This document shows positions 25,836 to 38,142 of a DNA stretch of 64,000 bases, in pieces (the first letter of the stretch is position 1; every line of letters starts with the position of its first letter). A model generated the notes under the pieces. That model was not told the origin of the DNA, did no database searches, and saw only the letters and a program-made list of their open reading frames with translations. The translations under genes were made by a program, and so were the position numbers. Origin of the DNA: Phymorhynchus buccinoides (Eukaryota > Mollusca > Gastropoda > Neogastropoda > Raphitomidae); the NCBI GenBank assembly GCA_017654935.2, contig CM065697.1:47590763-47654762 (forward strand), read 5' to 3'.

Positions 25836-25995
25836 ATCGTTAAAAATTCGGGACTTTCCTGGAGTTGCACTGCCTCCGGGCATTGCCTCCAGGATCGTTC
25901 CCATCATCTTTATATCTCCTAATGTCCAGTCTGTTTCAGACTGGATGACGTTAAACGGATTTTCAACATTACTAATAACGAGATTTCCCGAAAAT
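25836..25995 (-). repeat. Dispersed repeat with core GGCAATGCCC
   Basis: Minus-strand relative of blocks at about 49741-49810, 49980-50050, 58660-58715 (minus) and 59600-59655. Shared core: a stretch around GATCCTGGAGGCAATGCCCG. Non-coding, probably a small transposon or SINE fragment. Confidence 0.6.
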
Positions 25996-26001
25996 AAGTG
26001 C

Positions 26002-26004
<3 letters not shown>

Positions 26005-26058
<54 letters not shown>

Positions 26059-26093
26059 TGGGGCTTGGGCTTTTTGTGTGAATAAAGCATTTA

Positions 26094-26158
<65 letters not shown>
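26005..26158. repeat. Two (CT)n tracts
   Basis: (CT)n at about 26005-26057 and 26100-26158, separated by 43 bases of unique sequence. Confidence 0.97.
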
Positions 26159-26163
<5 letters not shown>

Positions 26164-26560
26164 TGTTGTCATTTTCTCTAAACATATAAGGCGTTAGAGG
26201 GTTAAAGTTAGCAGGATACTTGATTTTGACGTGAGCCTTCAAGTCACGACGATCAAAGCAGTCAGATACATTGATAAAGAACAAAATAAAGATAATCATT
26301 TGTTGCAGAGATTACTGTTGTGCAACCTTTAACCTTGACTCAGTCACACTCTTCAAACTAAAGAAGACTCTCACTCTCCACTGAAACTTTAACGTTGTCG
26401 TTTTCTCAAAAAAACATAAGATGTTAGAGGGTTAAAGTTAGCAGGATACTTGATTTTGACGTGAGCCTTCAAGTCATGACGATCAAAGCAGTCAGATACA
26501 TCGATAAGGAACAAAAGAAAGAAAATCATTTGTTGCAGAGATTACTGTTGTGTTTGTACC
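26159..26560. repeat. Direct duplication of about 165 bp
   Basis: 26159-26325 and 26388-26555 share long near-identical blocks (for example GAGGGTTAAAGTTAGCAGGA and ATCATTTGTTGCAGAGATTA), spaced 229 bp apart. No coding potential is seen. Confidence 0.8.
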
Positions 26561-27780
26561 GAGTAGGAGATACTGGAAAGAAGACTCTCCATTAGATATA
26601 CAAAAACGCTCTTTAAAAAGAAACACAAGACTTCAGGTGTGTACAAATAGGTACATTTTAACGTCGTTAACTTATATTTTCTGTAACAAATGGATGTACC
26701 GAGTGTGTGCGTTGACGGCCCGGTTGTTTCGTTTTATTTGCGCCTTTGAGTTTGAACGGTTGTTCGTGTTCATTCGCACATCATCTCTGCGCATGCAATA
26801 CTTAGCCTATCGCACTTCCGGCAACAAGGCCTAGGCCTAGAGAATAAGAGATCATGCCTTACCTCATAATCAAGACGACGTACTTAACATTTAGCCCACA
26901 TTCATTTCAGTCTTGAAAAAAATATACGGAAAATCCAGTGTTCGTCGATTTCACTGCCTTCGACGTACGAATCCTTTGTTAGGCCTAGACGATTGATCAC
27001 CATGTGCAAAGACTGTACAGGGGAAGATAAACATGGATGAGCTTGCTGGCTGTGACCTTGACCTTTGCTTTGTGGCAGAGGGGGGGGGGGGGGGGGGGGG
27101 GGGGGTTTTGGGATAACGGAACGAAAATAAAATATTAGGATTAATATAAAATATCTTACAGAAATGTAGATGATGTGGAACAAGTTTTCATCGCATGAAC
27201 AATCAGTTTAAAACAGTAACAGATCAGGAGTATGGCCTTACGAATCACGCAACTTCAATTATTAATTTTCTAAGAGTAAGAGGCTTAGACCTACAGGCAA
27301 AGACTAACACTATGTTTTTCTGAAAGCTTGGTCAATATGCTTTTCAATTTTACTTGTTTGCCAAAAATAAAAATAGGGCTCCACTATGTTACATGCGCAT
27401 ATATAAACATACATATAATTAAATTTTAAAGAAAGGGGTAGGGGTAATTTAATGCACATAAATAATTTAATTTACACAGTAAAATAAAAATTAATTATGT
27501 TTTCAGATGCACAAGTGTCTACATAACAGTATTCTCTCTAGACAGGCATGGGAATTGTCATGGGAATTCCCCTGCCTGCTATAGTAATACAAATCAGACG
27601 TGAGCCTTGAAGGCTTTGCCTCTTGTTGAATAAGTGCTGACGAGATAAGGAAGACAAGAGGCATTTCATTGGGAAGCCTTGATAAAATCTTACATGAACA
27701 CCTGCATCTTCAGAACCGTTATGACCGTTGGGTGCCCCTTCAGCTTACTGAAGGGAGGAGGAGGGGTAGGGTTGAATGAT
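26561..27780. other. No gene seen; contains a G-run of about 26 at 27080
   Basis: AT-rich sequence with a long poly-G (about 27080-27105). The block at about 27600-27630 is shared with about 13114-13147. Nothing coding is recognised. Confidence 0.5.
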
Positions 27781-28200
27781 GCACCCAAACACTAACACTT
27801 TAAAGACCAGCAACAGAACAACCCTGTCTGCCTCACAGAGATGAAGTCCATCATCAAGTCTCTGCACAGGACGCCCCAGCATAAGGACAGCTACCACCTG
27901 CTACCCAGATCACAGCAGGTGGTAATTTTCCGCCTGAGGACAGGGCACAACAGACTGAACCAACATCTGTTCAGGAAGATGCATGCTGTGCCGTCCCCCG
28001 TGTGTCCCTGCGGAGAAGCAGAGCAGGACACGGCCCACATCCTGCAGGACTGTGGGAGCCGCCGGCTGCTGAGGGAGGAGATCTGGCCAACGCCAGAGCC
28101 CCTCCAAGACAAGCTGTACGGGTCTGTGGACGCCCTGCAGAGGACCGCCAATTTCATCTCAAGATCTGGACTCCAAGTGTGATCAGCGATTGACAAACAA
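27781..28200 (+). pseudogene. LINE (non-LTR retrotransposon) ORF2 C-terminal fragment
   Basis: An open frame at 27841-28182 encodes 113 residues. It contains LPRSQQVVIFRLRTGHNRLN followed by a Cys-rich CPCGEAEQDTAHILQDC motif. This pair, a conserved RTGH segment then a CxC...H...C zinc-type motif, is the usual C-terminus of reverse-transcriptase ORF2 in several LINE clades. The upstream RT and endonuclease parts are absent, so it is a 5'-truncated copy, as is normal for LINEs. GC content is higher than in the flanks, consistent with an inserted sequence. Confidence 0.75.
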
Positions 28201-29601
28201 ACAAACTAACAATTTTAGTGGATGGCATCTGGACATCGTGACTGACATTGGAATATCTGTGTATCAGTTTGATCCAGAAACTAAGTAACCAATCATTGTT
28301 TGGATGCTTTAAGATGAGACCCCTTCAGTAAAATTTAGCAGGAAACAGATTTATTACTAAAAAACCCAACCAAAGAAATAGCTGCTATGTTTTTATTTTC
28401 TAGAGAGAAGAGCCATCACTACAGATTAAAACGTAAACACATGTTTACACATGTTTGGACATGACATCCGTACACTGGTATTTGAGGTCACCTACTTTAT
28501 TATGACAAAGCAAGTGACCACACTGCTGCAACTAATTTGAACATTCTGCAAGGAAACAAAGTTCAGTTGGTCTCTCTCCCACTCATTTATTTGATTTATT
28601 CCCTTGTTACTGTATCTATTATCTTTTGCAAACCTGCAGTTAATGGGGACTCAAATCCAAATTGAAAATGCTCGAAGGTTCGCTGAGGGCTCTATTTTGA
28701 CAGAGTATGTGTGCTTAATTAAGAAGGATACCTCGAAGATGTAGACAGCCAGAAGAAGTGTACATGTTCTCATTCTCTACATCCCAAAACTTAAGCCGAT
28801 CGTATACATGTGCTAGTAAAAACATATTTTGTCCTGACTGAATTTCTCAAGAACAATTGGTTGTAGTAAAGTCACATTTCACAGAAAGACGGATATTGCA
28901 CTTTGCTTAAGAACATGTATAATGTCAGGGCTCCCAATCGTCCCGCAAAACAAGGGTTCCCAGGGACTCCTTCACTTACAATATAGAGGGTCCTAGAAGC
29001 GGGATAGACGGTCCAGTGGCATTGCGAATGCTGAAAATAATTTTTCTAGTGCATCCTTGGGACCCCCTGCACATTCTTGTAGAGGGTCCTTTAGAATATT
29101 AGTATTTCATAGGCTCCCAAATGGGGGTCCCTAGAAGCCCTGGGTGTAAAGTGTAAAGCCACTGGGGTGTGTGAAAGCAACATCAACAAAGAAAGAAACA
29201 ATTCTTCACACGACTGACATGGTTATGTACTGTTTGAGTATTATAATGGATACAATAGAATTGTGGCCCAGTGCAATCAGGTGTTTGTGTGTGATCATGA
29301 ATTATGTTGGTATGTGTTCTTTTATATGTATTTGTGTTGATGTGTTTGTTTATGTGTATTGTTGGTTTGTATAATTATATTGTGGTGTAGGTGTAATAAA
29401 CAGAAAGCATGATATGGGTGAAGGTATAATAGCTAATGTTTTATTCGATGCAAGGTGTTTACTAGTGCACCTCTTTACATTGGTAATGGTGCATGGATGT
29501 TACTTGTGCTATAATGGTTGTTATCGTGGAGAGCCATTCCAGAGCAGTAACATTGATCAGCATGCGTTGATTTAACGACACAGCTGATATATTGATGGGT
29601 T

Positions 29602-29606
<5 letters not shown>
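28201..29606. other. No gene seen; probable intron or upstream region of the SOCS-box gene
   Basis: AT-rich with no convincing exon. A short block at 28925-29150 has weakly inverted ends (CAGGGCTCCC and CCCTG) and may be a small repeat. If the exon at 29691 has upstream partners, the previous intron covers at least part of this stretch. Confidence 0.45.

Positions 29607-29684
<78 letters not shown>
29607..29684. repeat. (GT)n microsatellite directly before a 3' splice site
   Basis: About 39 GT units ending in GTTACAG at 29690. It sits where the polypyrimidine tract of the intron should be. Confidence 0.95.
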
Positions 29685-29688
<4 letters not shown>

Positions 29689-29690
29689 AG

Positions 29691-32600
29691 TTATCACCAT
29701 AGCAACCCCCATTCAAGTCTCAGAACCTGACATCTCGACAGAGTTAACAGAGGCAGTCAGACGTGAACAGTGGGGAGAGGTGCTGAGGTTGGTTCCCACT
29801 GAGGTCTGCAGCCCTCAACAACGTCACTGGGCCATCGACGAGATGATAACAAACGATGAGGAGCGGGACTCTGTGCTGACCCACCTGGTGTCATGTGGTC
29901 TGTGGAGGTCAGTTGGTGAAGTGTTGGAGAGAGGTGTGAGCTCCTCACAACACAGGTGGGCTGTGGAAGAAGCCAGCAGACATGCTGATGAAGGGATATT
30001 TGTTCACTTTATATTACCTCACTGTATAGACGAGGAACTTGAACAAGTGTTCTCTCACATTATGTCACGGGGTCTGTGGAAACCTGTAGACAACGTCACA
30101 GATATGGCACAGTGCATTCTATCATGGCTAATGTCCCGAAATCAGTGGAATGCTGTGGAGAGGTTCTTACATCGAAACATCAGTGGTGAAGTTCACAGGT
30201 GGGCTGTGGAGCAAGCCAGCAAACAGTGTGATCAAATCAGGTTTATTGCCTACATATTACGACAATGTCATGAAGATGAGCTGGACTCTGTGCTAACCCA
30301 CCTGGTGTCACGGGGTCTGTGGTGGCCAGTAGAAAAAGTGTTGGAGAGAGGCGTCAGCTCTTCACAACACATGTGGGCTGTGGAACAGGCCAGCAGACAG
30401 TGTGATGATGACGTGTTTGTTAGAAACATATTACCTCACTGCTATGATGAGGAGCTGGACTCTGTGCTAACCCACCTGGTGTCACGGGGTCTGTGGATGG
30501 CAGTAGACAAAGTGTTGGAGAGAGGTGTCAGCCCCACACAACACAGGTGGGCTGTGGAACAGGCCAGCAGACATGCTGATGAACGGAACTTTGTTCCCTA
30601 TATATTACCTCACTGTACAGTCGAGGAATATGAACAGGTGTTCTCTAACATTGTGTCACGGGATCTGTGGGAGCCTCGAGACAACGTTACCAACTTGGCA
30701 CAGTGCACACTATTATGGCTAATGTCCGAAAACAAGTGGAATGCTGTGGTCATGTTCTTGCAGCAAAACATCAGTGATGCCATACACAGATGGGCTGTGG
30801 AACAGGCCAACAGATATGCTGATGCAAAATCATTTGCTGAGTTCATAATACCTCAATGTAGAGACAAGGAACCGATGGTCGCTCAAATGATGTCACATTA
30901 TCAATGGGCTGCTGTGGGTGTGTTCTTACAGCAAAATATCAGTGTTGCCATACACAGGTGGACTGTGGAGCAAGCCAGCAGCATGTGTAATGATGACGTG
31001 TTTGTTAATGACATATTACCACAATGCCATGATGAGGAAATGGAATCCGTGTTAGCCCAGCTGAGGTTCAGAGATATGTGGAGCACAATTGACAAAGTGT
31101 TAGAAAGAGGTGTCAGCTCCACACAACGCAGGTTGGCTTTTGAAGAAGCCAGCAGATATCTCAGTGATATTGAATTTTGTTGCAACATTTTACATCGTTG
31201 CTATGACGAGGAGCTGGAATGTGTTCTACCCCACCTGGTGTCGCGGGGAATGTGGAAGTCAGTCGACTGTGTGTTGAAGAGATGTATTAACACTCCACTG
31301 CACAGATTGTCCCTTGTAGAGGCTGTTGGACACGTTGATGATTCAAACTATCATGTGTATCTGCTACGTCACTGTAGTGAAGATGATGTTGTGGCCGTGT
31401 TTCCCCACCTCGTGGCAAACAAAAGATGGGCATGCGTACAACATGTGCTGTGGACTATGGCCCATGACACACTGCACACGTGGATGACGTCAGAACATTG
31501 CAGTAGATCCCGTGACACACTGTTCTGGAAAGTCATTCACAACTGCCAGGTCGATGGATCACTGGCCTTTAGTCTGACCAAGGCTGCCACACAGAAAAGG
31601 ACAGACAGTGGGCTAAACGTGTGTTGGGGACATTGTTACAATGTCTGTTCTCATCTTGCTGGTGCTGTGTTCTGGCGAAGATCATTATGTGAGGTGTTCA
31701 TCACAACACTGTTATACACACTGTGTGATTTGATGTGTAATGATGACAGCCAATATGCAAAGAGTACCAAGAAAATTGAGCTGTGTGTGTCTGAGATCTA
31801 CACTCATATCACAGCCTATATCAAAGACAACACACACTGTGTCAAGGACAACACACTGAAGCCCATCGAGAACAAAGAGAAATGGACATCAGTGTTCACA
31901 GAACTAGCTGACACTCACAGCAATGACCCACTGTTCCTGCTTCACTTCATGCAAGGTTTAAACCTGTATCACATCAGCAGACGAGGAGAGAACGATGACT
32001 TCATTTTCCTGGTGATGTTGGCTGTTTTCCCTCTGTTCCCTCAACTACAGAGTGTGGCTCTCAGAATGATGCTACGTGAAAAGAGATGGAACGTCCGCAG
32101 CCAGGCCTGTCTGTCTCATGTGTGGGAACATGATCGGCGGCGGCTGTTCAAGGCAGCTGTGATGCAGAGACAGTGGGATGTTGTGCGGCAGTGGTGTGAC
32201 CACACAGTGCACGATGATCAGCGTCACTGGGCGTTGACAGAGGCTTTCAAAAAGAAGCAGTGGGAGGTCTACTTACTGCTGGCTGACCATGGGTTGACAG
32301 TGGACGAGCAGATGTATGCACACTACAGGGTGGCCAAGTACGGCCACTGGGCCACTGTGCTCAACATGGTGGACAGGGGAGGGGACATCACTGAAGTCAG
32401 CAATCTGTTGGATATGTGGGTCATGGGGTATCTGAGGAAAAAGCCTGAAGGAGATGTGACGGTGTACGAACAGCGATGCATGAAGCTGATCAGACTGAGG
32501 CTACGTTTTGCCCGGAAGTCTGTCCTCAGTCCCAGGAAGGCTCTGGAGCGATGTTTGTGGGGCACTGTGCTGTTCAACATTCTGCATAAACCCACAAAAC

Positions 32601-34354
32601 GCTTCTTCTCTGAGGTCCTGGACAAAGTGGTAGAGGAACAACAGTGGCACGTCTTGATGCACCTGGTGAGACTGGGAATGACTTCAGCTGATCGGGACAG
32701 GCTGTTTCCTGACATGGTCAGACAGCAGCAGTGGGGTGTGTGTAGACAGCTGCTGGAACATGGTGTGGATGACCAGCTGTGTCTGGAGGCTCTACCAGAA
32801 CTGATGGAGAAGAACCAGTGGATGCTGGTGGCCAGGGTGATGGAGCACGACGTGGACGACGCTGTGAGGCGTCAGGTGCTGCTCTGGGCCTTCCAGAGGA
32901 GAGCAGGAGCCCAGTTCTGGCACTGCCTCAACTTGATGGAGGAACAGGAAGACTTGTCCACAGCAGTAAAGGAACAGCTGTTCCACCAGGCCATCAGTCG
33001 TGAGATCTGGCAGGCGGTCAAACCCTTGGTGAAGGAAAAGGCTGTTAGACATTTGATGAAGGGGAAGGATGGCCCTGACATCCAACGTCGTGACCTGGCT
33101 TTTCTGGAAGCCATTGAGCAGCACCTGTGGGATGTGGTGGATTACTGCCAACGTCTTGGTGCTGACATCAACATGAAGGACGAGAATGGAGAAACCCCTC
33201 TCAACAGGGAGGCCAGGAAGAGAGAGTGGAAGGCAGTGGAGGAGATAGTGCTACATGATGGGGACCCTAACCATCTGGACAAGGATGGGGTCAGTGTTAT
33301 GAACAGGCTGATACACCATGGACAGTGGGACATTGTGAAGTTGGTGATAAAGTATGGTGGTGACATCCATTTGTCTGCTAGGCTTAGTGAAGAGTTATTC
33401 TACATAGGAAAAACCCACACCCCTCTGCAGGCCCTGATCACTGCACGTCAGGCAGACGTCATCCACTTCACAATCAAGTGGTGCGGTGGCCAGGACTGGG
33501 GAGTGAACGACAAAGGGGAGAGAGTTCTCCACGCTGTCTGTGACTCTGACAGGTGGGATGTCATGAGGGACCTGATTGACATCAAAGTGAACCCTCTGGT
33601 GCTGACCAACACAGGAAAGTCACCGTTAGTGTACGCCGTGCTGAACACAAAGTGTGGACAGAGGATGGTGGCTGAGTGCAGCAGACAGGGCTTCAGTTTC
33701 CACCAGCCGTCACTGACTGGTCCTCAGGAGTCCTTGCTGCAGGACGTCAGCCAGGCTGTGGTCGGGTTTTCAACTTGTTTGTGTGAGTCAACACTTTGTG
33801 ATAATATACGATGGAAAAGTGAGATCACCTCCCCACTGGTGTGTGCAGTGCTGTGTGAATTACCTGTGGTGGCCTTCATGTTGTACGAGTCAGGATCCTG
33901 TTCCAACACAGAGCTGTTCACACTGCACACACAGCTCCCCAAGCTGACAGATCTGAACACAGATGAGGGTAGAGCACTACAGGAACAAGTCAACAGAGAA
34001 ATAGAAAGTATGGTGGCGGATGATGAGGATCAGAGAGAGTCTTACGATTCTGGTGATTCTGATGAGTCTATTGATAACGACACATGCGTTGAAAGTTATA
34101 TGACAGAGCGCTACAGCCAGGTGATCCACATCCTGAAGCGGTACACCCCTTTCCAAAGGCAGCTGGCCACAACCCCTCTCCCTCTGCTGTCTACTTGTCG
34201 TCTGAAGATCTTGCAGTCACCCTGCTTCCACTTCGGCCACAAACATCGTGAAAAGGCCATGGGGTATGACTATCTCCGCCTGCCTGAGTCCCTGAAGGAA
34301 TACCTCAAGTTCTCTGACCTCTGTGACCCTGACTATGGCGGACACATGAAGTGA
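29691..34354 (+). CDS. SOCS-box protein with Trp-rich helical repeats and ankyrin-like repeats (terminal exon)
   Basis: The open frame from 29606 begins in (GT)n; TTACAG at 29685-29690 looks like a splice acceptor, so the coding exon probably starts at 29691 in phase 1 and upstream exons are unseen. About 1,554 residues lie in one exon. From 29740 to about 31400 at least eight degenerate repeats follow, of 58 or about 81 residues. Each has a pattern LxxVLxHLVSRGLWxxV, then LERGVSSxQHRWAVEQAS and an ILPHCxDEE ending. A less regular region (31400-32100) follows, then shorter W-repeats (QWDVV, HWATV) grading into ankyrin-like repeats near 33150-33650 (DINMKDENGETPLNREA). An acidic stretch is at 34017-34085. 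The C-terminus (PLPLLSTCRLKIL ... LRLPESLKEYL) matches a SOCS box with its BC-box and Cul5-box parts. By family knowledge it would recruit Elongin B/C and Cullin 5 to ubiquitinate a bound target. The target is unknown; an immune role would be speculation. Confidence 0.8.
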
Positions 34355-35194
34355 GATCTGTGTTTGTGATGTATAAACATCCTCTGTCTGTGGTGTACAG
34401 ACATCCTCACCAGTCTGTGATGCACAGAGATAACGCAGCAGTTTATATAATATCTGAGGTATACAGATATGCTTTGGTTGGATACAGATGGACACAAGGG
34501 ATCTGTGTCACGGTGTATAAACTTCATGTGCAAGTGTGTCTCATGTCTGTGCTGTACAAATAGCATCTGCAAAGCCAGCTGTATGTGTCCAATACGAGTC
34601 AATGATGATTATTGCATTCATATGTCCAAACAAAAAGGGGCTTTATGTGTTTTTGTGTCAAAGAGAAATGTATGTGTGTACTACATAATATGCTTTAAAT
34701 TGAATTTCTTTAATGTTTTGATTTTTCTGGATTGCATTTTACCGCATGGCTCTTTCAATGTTAAGATGTTCGTGATTTGTCTTTACCTTCCATTGCTATG
34801 ATTAACCTGTTTCTTAAAAAAAAAAAAAGGTCTAGTTGATTCTTTAAGCCCCATGTTTTTTTGGTTTTTTTAATAACATAATCCACTTGATTCTTCCAAC
34901 ATTCACATTGTTTTCAATTTTAGGATTTACTTGATTCTGTCATAAAAATTGATTCTTTAAACGCTGTGGTCTGCTAGAAACTTTCAATGACAGGAATCAG
35001 AATCAGAATCAATTTGTATTGCCCTTTAAAACCGACACATGGTTTTATATGACACTTCCATAAAATATAACAATAACGATAATAATAACAGTTTATTAAG
35101 TTCAATTACGTAACATTTTCCTTAAAAACATTTTTCCTTTGTACTGATTACGCTACTGCTTGAGATAATAGAGCATTTGTCACAAGTGTTTGTT
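34355..35194. other. 3' flank of the SOCS-box gene; no further gene
   Basis: Likely 3' UTR then intergenic sequence. No canonical AATAAA was noticed in the first 450 bases. A motif GAATCAGAATCAGAATC at about 34993-35009 resembles tails of retroposons. Confidence 0.45.
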
Positions 35195-35360
35195 CTATAT
35201 ACTAGACTACTAATTTGCCCGTGTTCTATATACTAGACTACTAATTTGCCCGCACTCGTTCTGCCCGAATTACGCTGACCTTTCTAATTCAACTCTCTAA
35301 ATTCAACTCAGTGAAATTCAAGGTCGCCCTCACGTGGCAAATGCCCTATTGAGGCTATTG
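35195..35360 (+). repeat. Dispersed repeat, inverted copy at 50370-50495
   Basis: Contains TAGACTACTAATTTGCCCG and a block ending in TCACGTGGCAAATGCCCTAT. The reverse complement, with small differences, lies at 50370-50495. The first 30 bases are duplicated in tandem (35203-35250). Non-coding. Confidence 0.75.
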
Positions 35361-35380
35361 ATTGATGTACGTCATTCTGC

Positions 35381-37104
35381 TTCACTTGGCTTGCTTCACC
35401 TCAGTGATGTGACTTACATGTTTCTTTAAAGCTGTGATTGGCTTGAGTCATTCAGTGAGGTGACTTACTTGGTTCTTTAACGCTGTGATTGGCTTGAGTC
35501 ATTCAGTGAGATGACTTACTTGATTCTTTAACTCTGTGATTGGCTTGATTCACTCAGTGATGTGACTTACATGGTTCTTTAACGCTGTGATTGGCTTGAG
35601 TCATTCAGTGAGGTGACTTACTTGGTTCTTTGACTCTGTATTTGGCTTGATTCACTCAGTGATGTGACTTGGTTCTTTGACTCTGTGATTGGCTTGATTC
35701 ACTCAGTGAGGTGACTTACTTGGTTCTTTAACGCTATGATTGGCTTGATTCATTCAGTGAGGTGACTTACTTGGTTCTTTAACGCTATGATTGGCTTGAT
35801 TCATTGAGTGAGGTGACTTACTTGGTTCTTTAACGCTATGATTGGCTTGATTCATTCAGTGAGGTGACTTACTTGGTTCTTTAACGCTATGATTGGCTTG
35901 ATTCATTCAGTGAGGTGACTTACTTGATTCTTTAACGCTATGATTGGCTTGATTCATTCAGTGAGGTGACTTACTTGGTTCTTTAACGCTATGATTGGCT
36001 TGATTCATTCAGTGAGGTGACTTACTTGATTCTTTAACGCTGTGATTGGCTTGATTCATTCAGTGAGGTGACTTACTTGGTTCTTTAACGCTATGATTGG
36101 CTTGATTCATTCAGCGAGGTGACTTACTTGGTTCTTTAACGCTATGATTGGCTTGAGTCATTCAGCGAGGTGACTTACTTGGTTCTTTAACGCTGTGATT
36201 GGCTTGATTCACTCAGTGAGGTGACTTACTTGATTCTTTAACGACATGATTGGCTTGATTCATTCAGCGAGGTGACTTACTTGGTTCTTTCACTCTGTAA
36301 TTGGCTTGATTCACTCAGTGAGGTGACTTACTTGGTTCTTTAACGCTGTGATTGGCTTGATTCACTCAGTGAGGTGACTTACTTGATTCTTTAACGACAT
36401 GATTGGCTTGATTCATTCAGCGAGGTGACTTACTTGGTTCTTTCACTCTGTGATTGGCTTGATTCATTCAGTGAGGTGACTTACTTGATTCTTTAACGCT
36501 ATGATTGGCTTGATTCATTGAGTGAGGTGACTTACTTGATTCTTTAACGACATGATTGGCTTGATTCATTGAGTGAGGTGACTTACTTGATTCTTTAACG
36601 ACATGATTGGCTTGATTCATTCAGTGAGGTGACTTACTTGATTCTTTAACGACATGATTGGCTTGATTCATTGAGTGAGGTGACTTACTTGATTCTTTAA
36701 CGACATGATTGGCTTGATTCATTCAGCGAGGTGACTTACTTGGTTCTTTCACTCTGTAATTGGCTCGATTCACTCAGCGAGGTGACTTACTTGGTTCTTT
36801 AACGCTATGATTGGCTTGAGTCATTCAGCGAGGTGACTTACTTGGTTCTTTCACTCTGTAATTGGCTCGATTCACTCAGCGAGGTGACTTACTTGGTTCT
36901 TTAACGCTATGATTGGCTTGAGTCATTCAGCGAGGTGACTTACTTGGTTCTTTCACTCTGTGATTGGCTCGATTCATTCAGCGAGGTGACTTACTTGGTT
37001 CTTTCACTCTGTGATTGGCTCGATTCATTCAGCGAGGTGACTTACTTGGTTCTTTAACTCTGTAATTGGCTCGATTCATTCAGCGAGGTGACTTACTTGA
37101 TTCT
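35381..37104. repeat. 51-bp satellite, about 34 copies
   Basis: Unit includes GTGACTTACTTGGTTCTTTA followed by ACGCTATGATTGGCTTGATT; unit starts are spaced 51 bp apart (for example 35706 and 35757). Every unit carries ATTGG, the complement of a CCAAT box, and many carry TGAGTCA, an AP-1 type site. Copies differ by scattered substitutions and there are no spacers. Confidence 0.95.
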
Positions 37105-37526
37105 CTCATGGGCGCGACACAGTCGCTGCCTTTCGGCTGCTAAAAATTTAAGTTTTCTCTTGTATTTGTTGGACGATTCGACTAGTTAAGTACAAAAGGA
37201 GTTGTGTGCTGATCTGGTGTAAGTGACTGTGCAGTGTGTTTGTGTCAGATTACAGTGCAAGGTACGTTTTTAGGACTTATTGTCGTTGTGTTCTCCGAAG
37301 TGAACCGTGTTGTTTCCGCCTTTAGCTCCTGTTTTCCGCGCGTGCGTGCGTGTGTTTGTGGGTGTGTGGGTGCGTGCGTGGGTGCGTGCGTGGGTGCGTG
37401 CGTGTGTCTTTGAAGGTTCAGTGTTGCAACATTATATTGTTGTGCATTTGCTTTTATAGAATATGCCCGTTTACTTACATAATGTGTTGGGCCTCATCTG
37501 GAGAATGTGTGTGTGTGTGTGTGTGT

Positions 37527-37589
<63 letters not shown>

Positions 37590-37892
37590 TGGTGGTGAGT
37601 GTGGGTGTTTGTGACTGTGAGTGTATGGTAATATTTTGCTATTATTATTATTATTATTATTATATAAGTGATGTTATTGGTTTCATTTCTATCTCTAAAG
37701 TCTGTGTTTTTAGCTTAGGGGGATCTTATGATATGCTCGGTGTGCACACTCAAGTGATAGCCACACTGGTTTGTGATATTGTTAATGTTTTCTGTGGTAT
37801 GTGTTATTATTACTGTGATGCAATTACTATCTGTGATTATTACTTTCAGCCTCTAAAGGGGATTGATCATTGGATGCCCAGTGTACTTGTTC

Positions 37893-37979
<87 letters not shown>

Positions 37980-38142
37980 GTTTGGTAACTATGTTTTATG
38001 ACAATTACATGTGCTTTTATGTTATTTTACAAATTGTGTCTTCTGTTAGGTTATAGCAATGTCTTATTTTGTCTTCATTTTTATGTGCATGCCGAAAAAC
38101 AAATTTCTTCACTTGTTTGGAGACAATATTAATTGTTGAATT
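37105..38142. other. About 1-kb insertion splitting the 51-bp satellite
   Basis: The satellite breaks inside a unit (left ends near TTGATTCT, right resumes with TCTTTAAC). The insert has two (GT)n tracts (37506-37587 and 37895-37976), GTGC/GTGGGTGC runs and a (TTA)n run. Its first 160 bases are unique and GC-richer, resembling a promoter/first-exon region, with a possible splice donor GGTACG at 37261-37266. No protein is recognised. Confidence 0.5.

Noticed and set aside
29171..29374. Upstream exon of the SOCS-box gene
   Set aside because: The frame lacks recognisable homology, and a splice donor leading to 29691 in the right phase could not be supported.
30610..33993. Several minus-strand and alternative-frame open frames over the SOCS-box exon
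   Set aside because: Shadows of the long plus-strand frame with no recognisable domain.
37350..38056. Cys-Val rich proteins in (GT)n tracts here and at 1361, 42276, 43384, 44144 and 50562
   Set aside because: Microsatellite translations without any domain.
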